Shown: positions 6,392-13,317 of the stretch, one piece after another | How the letters are laid out: every line of letters starts with the position of its first letter | Numbering within the stretch: position 1 is the stretch's first letter | From: Alteromonas_E sp964230255 | Lineage (GTDB): Bacteria > Pseudomonadota > Gammaproteobacteria > Enterobacterales > Alteromonadaceae | Reading direction: 5' to 3' | Assembly: GCA_964230255.1 (NCBI GenBank) | Contig: CAXRGW010000100.1 | Location: forward strand, 1-18,447 | Length of the DNA stretch: 18,447 nt | Notes under the pieces: model-generated | Database searches by the model: none | The model's input: the letters and a program-made list of their open reading frames with translations, nothing else | What the model was told of the DNA's origin: nothing | Made by a program: the position numbers and the translations under genes

Positions 6392-7495
6392 TTACTCAGA
6401 GATACTTCCAGGAATTACCGGAGTTGAACTACTAACACGTGCATTTTGCGCCGTATGGCGCAGCAGATGATCCATCAATACAAGCGCTAGCATAGCTTCC
6501 GCTATAGGCACCGCACGAATACCTACACAGGGATCATGACGCCCTTTGGTAATCACTTCTGTTGATTCACCATCGACGGTAATGGTTTCACCAGGTACCG
6601 AGATACTCGATGTTGGTTTTAATGCCATGTGCACTACAACGTCTTGGCCGGTGGAGATACCACCTAATACACCGCCGCTGTGATTGCTAGTAAACCCTTG
6701 CGGTGTAAGCGTATCGCGGTGCTCACTGCCCTTTTGGTTGACTACGTCAAAGCCATCACCAATTTCAACGCCTTTAACTGCATTAATTCCCATCATTGCA
6801 TGGGCGATTTCCGCATCAAGACGATCAAATACTGGCTCACCAAGGCCAACAGGCATATTAGTAGCAACCACTGAAACCTTGGCGCCAATCGAATCACCGG
6901 ATTTCTTTAAATCACGCATATATTGGTCTAAGGCATCGAGCTTATCTGGCTGTGGACAGAAAAATGGGTTTTGATTAATCGCGTCTTTGTCCTCCAACGC
7001 CATTTCAATTGGCCCCAACTGCGATAAGTAGCCAATAATCTCGATGTCATGCACCGTTTTTAAATATTTCTTAGCTATTCCACCAGCCGCAACACGTATC
7101 GCGGTCTCGCGCGCAGACGAACGTCCTCCACCGCGATAATCGCGTAAGCCATACTTTTGTTGATAAGTATAATCAGCGTGTCCAGGACGAAACCTGTCGG
7201 CAATTTTAGAATAATCTTGGCTGCGCTGATCTTTGTTTTTAATCAACAACCCAATCGATGTGCCAGTGGTCTTGCCTTCAAACACGCCTGACAAGATTTG
7301 CACTTCATCGTCTTCTCGACGCGCAGTAGTATATCTTGAGGTGCCAGGTTTGCGCCGGTCTAAATCTCCTTGCAAGTCTTCTTCGCTCAATTCCATTCCC
7401 GGTGGGCAACCATCGACCACCCCACCAATCGCAATACCATGGCTCTCACCAAATGTTGACACTGTAAATAATTTTCCGAAACTGTTACCTGACAT
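6392..7495 (-). CDS. aroC: Chorismate synthase
   Basis: Chorismate synthase converts 5-enolpyruvylshikimate-3-phosphate to chorismate using reduced FMN, the last shared step to aromatic amino acids, folate and ubiquinone. All three family signatures are present: GESHGIAIGGVVDG from residue 16, RGGGRSSARET at 121-131, and RHDPCVGIRAVPIAEAM near 319-335. The 367-residue length is standard. The gene starts 3 bp after the prmB stop, with a GGAG inside the end of prmB. The prmB-aroC pairing is conserved in gammaproteobacteria. Confidence 0.98.
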   Translation of the reverse strand: MSGNSFGKLFTVSTFGESHGIAIGGVVDGCPPGMELSEEDLQGDLDRRKPGTSRYTTARREDDEVQILSGVFEGKTTGTSIGLLIKNKDQRSQDYSKIADRFRPGHADYTYQQKYGLRDYRGGGRSSARETAIRVAAGGIAKKYLKTVHDIEIIGYLSQLGPIEMALEDKDAINQNPFFCPQPDKLDALDQYMRDLKKSGDSIGAKVSVVATNMPVGLGEPVFDRLDAEIAHAMMGINAVKGVEIGDGFDVVNQKGSEHRDTLTPQGFTSNHSGGVLGGISTGQDVVVHMALKPTSSISVPGETITVDGESTEVITKGRHDPCVGIRAVPIAEAMLALVLMDHLLRHTAQNARVSSSTPVIPGSISE

Positions 7496-7498
7496 TGA

Positions 7499-8428
7499 TT
7501 ACTGCTGCTCCCAATAGTCTTTTAAGTTTTGACGCGACACGGCAAACACACCATCACCACCATATGCAAATGTAATCCATTCAACCTCTAGCCCCAGGAA
7601 CCGTGCTTCGAAATGCACCAAACTGTTCCCCACCTCTATAAACAACCAGCCGTTTTCATTAAGATAATCAGGCGCTTGCTTGAGAATTTGCTCGACCAAA
7701 TCTAAGCCGTCTTCACCTGCAGCGAGTGCGAGCGCAGGCTCATGCTGAAACTCTGCGGGTAAATCGTCCATATCTTCAGCATCGACATAAGGCGGGTTTG
7801 ACACAATAAGGTCATACTTTTGCTCAATAACGCCTGAGAACACATCTGATTCAACTGCAATTACGCGCTCTTCAAGGCCGTGTTCTTGGATATTAAGTTG
7901 TGCTACATCCAAGGCATCGGCACTAATATCTAACGCATCGACGTAAGCATCTGGAAACGCATGCGCTAACGCAATGGCGATACAGCCGCCACCGGTACAC
8001 AAATCCATAATCGCTTTGGGCTCAGATACATAGGGAGAAAATTGCTGTTGAATTAATTCGGCAAACGGTGAACGCGGGATCAGGACTCGCTCATCAACAT
8101 AAAACGGATAACCGCAAAACCATGCCTGATGGGTTAAATAAGGTAAAGGTAGGCGAGTTTGTACACGCTTTAATACCAACTCAGCGACCTTTTGACGTTC
8201 GCTGCGAGTCAAACGCGCAGAAAACAAACTGTCTCCGGTATGTTGGGCTAATTGTTGAGGTAGGTGTAACGCGTGCATAACTAACGTTACTGCCTCATCC
8301 CAGGCATTGTCAGTACCGTGACCAAAAAACAGATCGGCATCGTTGAAGCGACTCACACTCCAGCGCACTAGGTCTAAGATGGTTTCTAAATCACTGATTG
8401 CCTGATCTAGATAAATTTTATCGGTCAT
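7499..8428 (-). CDS. prmB: Ribosomal protein L3 N5-glutamine methyltransferase
   Basis: This 309-residue SAM-dependent methyltransferase of the HemK/PrmC-PrmB family modifies a glutamine of 50S protein L3. It has an N-terminal helical domain (about 1-115) followed by a Rossmann-like fold with the SAM loop DLCTGGGCIAIALA (142-155), acidic D168 in DALDIS, and the catalytic NPPY at 211-214. The region around LPAEFQHEPALALAAGEDG and the position between smrB and aroC identify PrmB rather than PrmC (the release-factor methylase, usually beside prfA). It is the first gene of the minus-strand operon and is divergent from smrB across 98 bp. Confidence 0.95.
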   Translation of the reverse strand: MTDKIYLDQAISDLETILDLVRWSVSRFNDADLFFGHGTDNAWDEAVTLVMHALHLPQQLAQHTGDSLFSARLTRSERQKVAELVLKRVQTRLPLPYLTHQAWFCGYPFYVDERVLIPRSPFAELIQQQFSPYVSEPKAIMDLCTGGGCIAIALAHAFPDAYVDALDISADALDVAQLNIQEHGLEERVIAVESDVFSGVIEQKYDLIVSNPPYVDAEDMDDLPAEFQHEPALALAAGEDGLDLVEQILKQAPDYLNENGWLFIEVGNSLVHFEARFLGLEVEWITFAYGGDGVFAVSRQNLKDYWEQQ

Positions 8429-8526
8429 GCAGATTATTTTAACGCTTTATCAATACGCGTTATCATACCGAAATATTTACGTGTAGTGATTGCTAATTTA
8501 ATAACTTAGCGGAGAAAAATGCGGTG

Positions 8527-9090
8527 ATGAGTAATAAAGATGAGCTAAACGAATTTCGTCAGGCATTTGGAGACGTTAAGCGTCTTGCTGCCGATGATAA
8601 GGTAAGTTTAACTCGTAAAGACCAGCATGCTGATGCACGTAAACAAAGACGTAAGGACTTAGCGACTGATATTAGTAATGCCCATCAAGCCAACGCTTAT
8701 TTTGCTTTCTCAGATGCCTTTGAAGCACACTTTGATGCCAACGGACCGTTGAAGTACGTCGTGCAATCAAAGTATAGCGAGCAACTCAAGCGTCTACGTC
8801 GCGGTGATTACGATCCCGACCTTATTCTCGATTTGCACGGGATGACCCGCGCCAATGCAAAAGCAGAGGTGGCAGCATTGCTCTATGCGGCAAAACGCCG
8901 ACACTTTCGTTGCGTGTGTATTGTGCACGGTATTGGTAGCGGCATACTCAAGCTCCAAGTCCCCAACTGGTTAGTTCAGCACCCTGATGTTGTGGCTTTT
9001 CATCAAGCAACATTGGAATGGGGTGGGAATGGCGCACTACTGGTACTGCTGCGCCACGCCGACCCTAAACTTGGCGAATCGTTTGACTAA
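8527..9090 (+). CDS. smrB: Ribosome-collision endonuclease SmrB
   Basis: This is a 187-residue Smr-domain protein, close in length and sequence to E. coli SmrB (YfcN), which binds collided ribosomes and cleaves the mRNA between them to start rescue. The basic and helical N-terminal half includes AYFAFSDAFE (57-66). The Smr domain carries DLHG at 102-105 and HGIGSGILK from 134, the two conserved motifs of the nuclease. The start is ambiguous: GGAGA at 8511-8515 is 9 nt before a GTG at 8524 and 12 nt before the ATG at 8527, and an ATG at 8519 opens a two-codon frame ending TGATG on the ATG. The 8527 ATG is used here. It is divergent from prmB, as in E. coli. Confidence 0.95.
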   Translation: MSNKDELNEFRQAFGDVKRLAADDKVSLTRKDQHADARKQRRKDLATDISNAHQANAYFAFSDAFEAHFDANGPLKYVVQSKYSEQLKRLRRGDYDPDLILDLHGMTRANAKAEVAALLYAAKRRHFRCVCIVHGIGSGILKLQVPNWLVQHPDVVAFHQATLEWGGNGALLVLLRHADPKLGESFD

Positions 9091-9098
9091 ACAGCAGT

Positions 9099-9224
9099 CT
9101 ATTTATTGTTGTTAGCGCTTTTGTGCACAGACAGGTATGTGTAATAGCCGCCCATCACTAAGGTAATTGCAATCAACAGTAGTAAGATCCAAACAACAGG
9201 TTCAAAAAATAGTTCTAAAGGCAT
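9099..9224 (-). CDS. Small single-span membrane protein (41 residues), possibly DUF3149-like
   Basis: MPLELFFEPVVWILLLL opens a 41-codon frame with one hydrophobic helix (about 9-31) and a short basic tail (HKSANNNK). GAGGA lies 7 nt before the ATG, a strong ribosome-binding site. Together with the protein-like composition and the spacing, this supports a real gene. The 'EPVVW' start followed by one helix recalls small DUF3149-type inner-membrane proteins, but that is from memory and uncertain; function is unknown. It ends 8 bp from the convergent smrB stop. Two FNR-like sites lie upstream, so expression may rise without oxygen. Confidence 0.75.
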   Translation of the reverse strand: MPLELFFEPVVWILLLLIAITLVMGGYYTYLSVHKSANNNK

Positions 9225-9258
9225 GATGTTTTCCTCTATCGGATTAATCTAGGTCCCT

Positions 9259-9300
9259 ATTTTCTCTTGAGTCTGGAGGAAAAAAGCTGATCGAGATCAA
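9259..9300 (-). promoter_or_regulatory. FNR-type promoter of the 41-residue membrane protein gene, proximal box
   Basis: On the minus strand TTGATCTCGATCAG (9300-9287) matches the FNR consensus TTGAT-N4-ATCAA at 9 of 10 positions. A plausible -10, GAAAAT (9264-9259), would place the start at about 9252, so the box is centred at -41.5, the standard activating (class II) position. The -10 is weak, as is common at activator-dependent promoters. Confidence 0.5.
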
Positions 9301-9327
9301 CGCTCAAAAGCCAACTGCAGCAAGATG

Positions 9328-9341
9328 TTGAGCTAGATCAA
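9328..9341. promoter_or_regulatory. Second FNR-like box, distal
   Basis: TTGAGCTAGATCAA on the plus strand (TTGATCTAGCTCAA on the minus strand) matches TTGAT-N4-ATCAA at 9 of 10 positions. Its centre lies 41 bp from that of the proximal box, close to four helical turns, so two dimers would sit on the same DNA face. It lies 9 bp beyond the stop of the sulfotransferase gene. Confidence 0.5.
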
Positions 9342-9349
9342 AGGTTTCG

Positions 9350-10906
9350 CTAAAAACGCCCTGAGTAGTCTGTCAGAAACGCTTCATAGTGACGCCAACG
9401 ACCAATCGCTTTTTGATTAATCGGTTGTCTTACTTGCCAAATACTGGGGGTCTCTACATGATTTTCAGCCGACCGTATAGATGCTACGTCAGGCATTTCG
9501 ATCGCCAAAAAATCACCGAGATGCGCGACAGTCTGTGCATAGTCGGAGACCAAGGTTTGATAATCGAGATTGAGCACATCATCAGGAAAGCATTTGGACC
9601 AGTGCGCCATCATTTCTGTGTATAAGGTGTGTACGCCAAATATGTCTTCTAAACTGTTGGTGTAAGCAAAATACGGCGAGAAGTTTTCAAAATATATCGA
9701 TACTGCAACATCGAGTGGGTTGCGCTGTAAATTTATAATCTTAGCATTTGGGAATAGCGCTTTAATCAGACCGACATGAAAGAAGTTAGTCGGTACTTTG
9801 TTGATGATTTTACTGCCTGAAAAGTTTTCAAACTCAGTAAAATAGCAATTGTAAGCCTCTGCCATTCTATCAGTATCAATTGCCTTCCCCAGCTTTATTG
9901 CCTCCATGAGGTTAGCACTAACACCACTGTAATTCATTGCGAGCTCTAAGCCCGGTGTTTCTCCACCCGCATAAAAGTTGGGTAACTTCGACAGAATTTG
10001 CTCCACCAGCGTTGTGCCGGAACGCGGCATACCGACTACGAATATGTGCTCAGATCTATCGTTACTACCAATACGGTTGATAGTTTGGTTAGTCATTATA
10101 GCAATCACATCTTTGACTTGTTCTTGTAAGTTTGACAAAGAAAACGATGCCTCTAACCGCTTTTGTTCGTTGGCTTGAGTGGCTTTTTGCCATGCCTTGG
10201 TATACTCGCCACAATCGTTGTAAATTTTCGCCAAACCGAATAAAACTCTAGCTTTTTCAGCACCGGCCTGAGATGACAGAACTGCTGAATTAAATCGTTC
10301 CACTTGTTCGCTATCGAGTTCTTGATACTTTTGAAATTTAGCGGCAGCAGCAAGCGCATAACTATTGCTCGGTTGCAATATCAGGCACTGTTTTATGTGA
10401 ATTAAAGCGTTATCGAAGTCACCTTGCATAGCGAGCATATTGGCCTTGTGCTGCAGTAACGAGGGGGAATTGGCTACGACATCAGAATATGTATCTAAGC
10501 AGTCCAGCCCAGCTTTTACGGCTCGAGCTTCAAGAGACGCACGCACTAACATCAATAATAGTTGCTCATCAACGATAATATTACTCAGTGCTTTTACAAG
10601 AATGCGATAGGCACTTCTAAAACGACTGTGCTTAAGTAGCAAGTCCGCAAGATGCAGCACGAGCGACTTATCATTAACTATACACTGTGGGTCAAGTAAG
10701 TACGCGATGTAATTATCTGCGCTCTCACGTTCTTCTCTAGCGAGCGCAATACCCGCCAAATGGGTAAGTACGATGGGATGAAATGGGGCTAAATCATGCA
10801 AACCAGTTAACAAATGCAATGCATCATTTACTCGACCTTGGTGTAAGCATTGGTTAACCTGCGGGAGTTGCCTTGCTACTTCTTCGAAATTGCTCAAGGG
10901 GCTCAC
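9350..10906 (-). CDS. TPR-domain sulfotransferase
   Basis: This is a 518-residue two-part protein. The N-terminal half (about 10-250) is made of TPR-like helical pairs, for example LTHLAGIALAREERESADNYI and LLQHKANMLAMQGDFDNALIHIKQC. The C-terminal half is a PAPS-dependent sulfotransferase with the 5'-phosphosulfate loop PRSGTTLVEQIL at 294-305 and the 3'-phosphate motif QRNPLDVAVS near 394-403. It should move sulfate from PAPS to a hydroxyl or amine; the acceptor is unknown (TPR-sulfotransferases are known or suspected to act on peptides, glycans and lipids). No signal peptide is seen, so it is cytosolic. The GTG at 10906 overlaps the upstream TGA as GTGA, favouring coupled translation over the TTG at 10927. 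Confidence 0.88.
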   Translation of the reverse strand: MSPLSNFEEVARQLPQVNQCLHQGRVNDALHLLTGLHDLAPFHPIVLTHLAGIALAREERESADNYIAYLLDPQCIVNDKSLVLHLADLLLKHSRFRSAYRILVKALSNIIVDEQLLLMLVRASLEARAVKAGLDCLDTYSDVVANSPSLLQHKANMLAMQGDFDNALIHIKQCLILQPSNSYALAAAAKFQKYQELDSEQVERFNSAVLSSQAGAEKARVLFGLAKIYNDCGEYTKAWQKATQANEQKRLEASFSLSNLQEQVKDVIAIMTNQTINRIGSNDRSEHIFVVGMPRSGTTLVEQILSKLPNFYAGGETPGLELAMNYSGVSANLMEAIKLGKAIDTDRMAEAYNCYFTEFENFSGSKIINKVPTNFFHVGLIKALFPNAKIINLQRNPLDVAVSIYFENFSPYFAYTNSLEDIFGVHTLYTEMMAHWSKCFPDDVLNLDYQTLVSDYAQTVAHLGDFLAIEMPDVASIRSAENHVETPSIWQVRQPINQKAIGRWRHYEAFLTDYSGRF

Positions 10907-11538
10907 CAAATAATGCGCCAGAACCAACCTTCTTTTAAATCCTCTTCACAGGTTTTTAATTGGGTGGCATACCGCAACGAACGACCTTTTACTCGTTCTG
11001 CAACATTGATTAACCATTGTTTTTTATCGTATGTGCGTCGTTTGTAACCCGTCCATCCCTCGTGATAATTGAGGTACTGGCCATAGGCGTCCCACTTAGA
11101 AATGCCATTCACGCTGTGCGTCTTGCTGATAAACCAGCCCATAAAGTCAATCGCATCATCAAAGTCATCGCGGTCAGCGCCACTATTCCCGGTTTCGCGC
11201 ATGTAGTCTTCCCAAGTGGGGGTTTTAGCTTGCGAGTATCCATATGCAGAACTGACTCTTCCCCAGGGAATAAGGCCGAAGAAGATCGTATCTTTGGGTG
11301 GTTTAGCGTCAGCCCGAAAGGAGCTTTCTTGGTACATCATCGCCATTGGCACATGAATGGGTACGCCGTAGGTGTCACGCATGTCTGCAGCGGCGTCGTA
11401 CCAATCGCGCTTTTCTTCAAAAATTGCACAGATGTTGCTGATATTTTTTGGTGGCGTCGTTGTACAACCTACTGAAAACACAGTACAAATGAGAATAATA
11501 CAAAAAAACTTTAAAAAATCTGGGAACTTTTCGCTCAT
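10903..11538 (-). CDS. Lytic-transglycosylase-like lipoprotein (SLT domain)
   Basis: This 211-residue protein has a lipoprotein signal (hydrophobic FFCIILICTVFSVG, lipidated C25) and a lysozyme-like SLT domain. The likely catalytic glutamate is E71 in MMYQESSFRA, followed by AYGYSQAK and later YLNYHEGWTGY, the usual order in transglycosylase SLT domains. It should cleave peptidoglycan glycan strands in the periplasm. The -2 residue of the lipobox (Val) is less common, so lipidation is likely but not certain. I recall a group of similar lipoproteins annotated as putative transglycosylases in marine gammaproteobacteria. Its stop overlaps the start of the TPR-sulfotransferase by 4 bp. Confidence 0.85.
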   Translation of the reverse strand: MSEKFPDFLKFFCIILICTVFSVGCTTTPPKNISNICAIFEEKRDWYDAAADMRDTYGVPIHVPMAMMYQESSFRADAKPPKDTIFFGLIPWGRVSSAYGYSQAKTPTWEDYMRETGNSGADRDDFDDAIDFMGWFISKTHSVNGISKWDAYGQYLNYHEGWTGYKRRTYDKKQWLINVAERVKGRSLRYATQLKTCEEDLKEGWFWRIIW

Positions 11539-11596
11539 TTTTTGTTCAACACTTATGTTCTAGTCAAATTTGTGTGTTTCCCTGGAACCTTATAGG

Positions 11597-11622
11597 GCCT
11601 GACCATTGTCAGGCTTTTTTTT
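11597..11622 (+). terminator. Strong plus-strand-facing terminator at the gshA 3' end
   Basis: GCCTGAC (11597-11603) pairs perfectly with GTCAGGC (11608-11614) over a 4-nt loop and is followed by eight T (11615-11622). The U-tract lies on the plus strand, but the flanking genes are both on the minus strand, so it faces into the 3' end of gshA. On the minus strand the hairpin is preceded by eight A and has no U-run after it. Confidence 0.8.
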
Positions 11623-11626
11623 ATTC

Positions 11627-13216
11627 CTAACGGGTAAAATATTCATTTAAAAACACATCGAAGGGTTTGTTGTCCGCCTCTTCTATGCGCTGTTGGGCTT
11701 GCACTGATTCTCGTGTCGCTCCCTCTAAATCAGCTTGTGTAAAAACAACATAATCGTGCGCAGCAAACGCCTGTTTGTATGCCTGTGACAAATGCAAACC
11801 AAACTGACCGTTGTCTTTACCTTCACTCAGCAGTTTGTTCAACCAACGCGCAGATGGGGTTTTACTGCTATCTAACAGCTTCTCTCGCTCTGCATTGACA
11901 GCAACGATAAAACGCTTTGTGTTAGACGCTTGGTCAAATAATGCCGCAGTTTCGGCAAACGCACTAAACAACGCCTCGCCCCACTTTTGTAATCCAACTT
12001 CTTCAACTGAATCACCATCGCGCAAGGTCAGTGTTAACGCCGGGTTCCGGCCGTCTGTGACAACCCGTTTCAGGTTAGACTCTGTTTCCGCATAAGAAGT
12101 TTCATCCAATACTGGTGAGTCTGCTAACAGACATGTCAACAAGAATACATCCAAGAAATAAAATTGCTGCTCTTCAATGCCCACTGGGCTAAATGGATTA
12201 ACATCAAGTGCGCGCACTTCAATATAACTTACACCGCGATCAGCTAAAGCATCCGTAGGCTTTTCCATTGAACGCGCGACCTGCTTGGGCCTAATCGGTG
12301 AATAAAGCTCGTTTTCGATTTGTAAAATATTGCGATTTAGTTGCTCGTAAATACCATTTTCACCTGCTGCAAATCGCTCATACTCGCTACTATGGGTTTG
12401 AATGGCTGTGCGGACAGATTGAATGTAGTCAGGTAAGTTGTTGTAGCAAATCCGCAATACCGATTGCTGACTATTGGTATAGCCTAAATCACTCATACGT
12501 AATGATGTTGCATAGGGCAAATACAAGGTGCCGTTACCGAGCTTTTGGAAATCAAACTTAGTGGTTTTACCTTGTAAAAACGAACCGCAAACCGCAGGGG
12601 ATGAACCATACAAGAACGGAATTAACCAACACCAGCGGCGGTAATTGCGAATTAAGTTGAAGTAGCTTTGCGATTGGAACTCAACGCTATTCTCAGCGCC
12701 TTTGACCTCGGCGTAATGATCCCAAAACTCATCCGGCAGTGAAAAATTAAAATGGATCCCTGCGATTGCTTGCATCATCGCGCCATAGCGATTCTTTAAC
12801 CCCACGCGGTACGTTTTTTTCATCCGGCCGACGTTTGACGTACCATAATCGGCAATTGGAATGCGCGATTCACCATCGACATAACAAGGCATACTCATTG
12901 GCCAAAGCGCTTCATCGCCCATATGCGATAAAGTGAACTTATGAATATCGTATAACTGTTGCAGAGTTACTGCTGGGTCAGACTCTGGCGGCGTAATAAA
13001 TTCGAGTAACGCTTCAGAAAAGTCGGTAGTTATCGTATCGTGGGTTAGTGCTGATCCAAGCTTTTCAGGGTGCGGCACCTGCGACAACTGTCCTGTAGGT
13101 GATATGCGCAAAGCTTCGCGCTCAACACCGTGCTTTATCCCTCGCAAACTGGCTATTGCAGCGTCAGTTTGCAAACCTTTTAACGCCCGTTTAAAAACAG
13201 TAGGATTGTTAATCAA
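11627..13216 (-). CDS. gshA: Glutamate-cysteine ligase, gammaproteobacterial type
   Basis: The enzyme joins glutamate and cysteine with ATP to give gamma-glutamylcysteine, the rate-limiting first step of glutathione synthesis. The 529-residue length and conserved stretches (IKHGVEREALRIS near the N-terminus, TTDFSEALLEFITPP, GIHFNFSLP, YIEVRALDVNPFSPVGI) match the E. coli type. The start is TTG at 13216, the first possible start after an in-frame stop, with only a weak GAG 8 nt before it; this may limit translation. Glutathione would serve GrxD, encoded in the same window. It lies 101 bp downstream of the M16 protease gene, with its own putative promoter in that gap. Confidence 0.96.
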   Translation of the reverse strand: MINNPTVFKRALKGLQTDAAIASLRGIKHGVEREALRISPTGQLSQVPHPEKLGSALTHDTITTDFSEALLEFITPPESDPAVTLQQLYDIHKFTLSHMGDEALWPMSMPCYVDGESRIPIADYGTSNVGRMKKTYRVGLKNRYGAMMQAIAGIHFNFSLPDEFWDHYAEVKGAENSVEFQSQSYFNLIRNYRRWCWLIPFLYGSSPAVCGSFLQGKTTKFDFQKLGNGTLYLPYATSLRMSDLGYTNSQQSVLRICYNNLPDYIQSVRTAIQTHSSEYERFAAGENGIYEQLNRNILQIENELYSPIRPKQVARSMEKPTDALADRGVSYIEVRALDVNPFSPVGIEEQQFYFLDVFLLTCLLADSPVLDETSYAETESNLKRVVTDGRNPALTLTLRDGDSVEEVGLQKWGEALFSAFAETAALFDQASNTKRFIVAVNAEREKLLDSSKTPSARWLNKLLSEGKDNGQFGLHLSQAYKQAFAAHDYVVFTQADLEGATRESVQAQQRIEEADNKPFDVFLNEYFTR

Positions 13217-13250
13217 TCGTCTGACTCACTTTTGATAAATCACCATTGTT

Positions 13251-13289
13251 GGCGCAAGTATAACGTCTTTTATCCGCATTGCTTGCGCC
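13251..13289 (-). promoter_or_regulatory. Inverted repeat bracketing a putative gshA promoter
   Basis: GGCGCAAG (13251-13258) and CTTGCGCC (13282-13289) are perfect 8-bp inverted arms 23 bp apart. On the minus strand a good -10, TATACT (13262-13257), overlaps one arm, and the expected -35 position (about 13280-13285) overlaps the other; the -35 itself (CAAGCA) is poor. This could be an operator for a dimeric regulator or a hairpin ending the M16 protease transcript, though no U-run follows. Confidence 0.4.
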
Positions 13290-13317
13290 GCGTAATACAA
13301 AGTTAGGCTAATCTAGA

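Noticed and set aside
8429..8523. Promoters in the prmB/smrB divergent gap
   Set aside because: AT-rich hexamers occur on both strands, but none gave an acceptable -35/-10 spacing, so no specific promoter is claimed.
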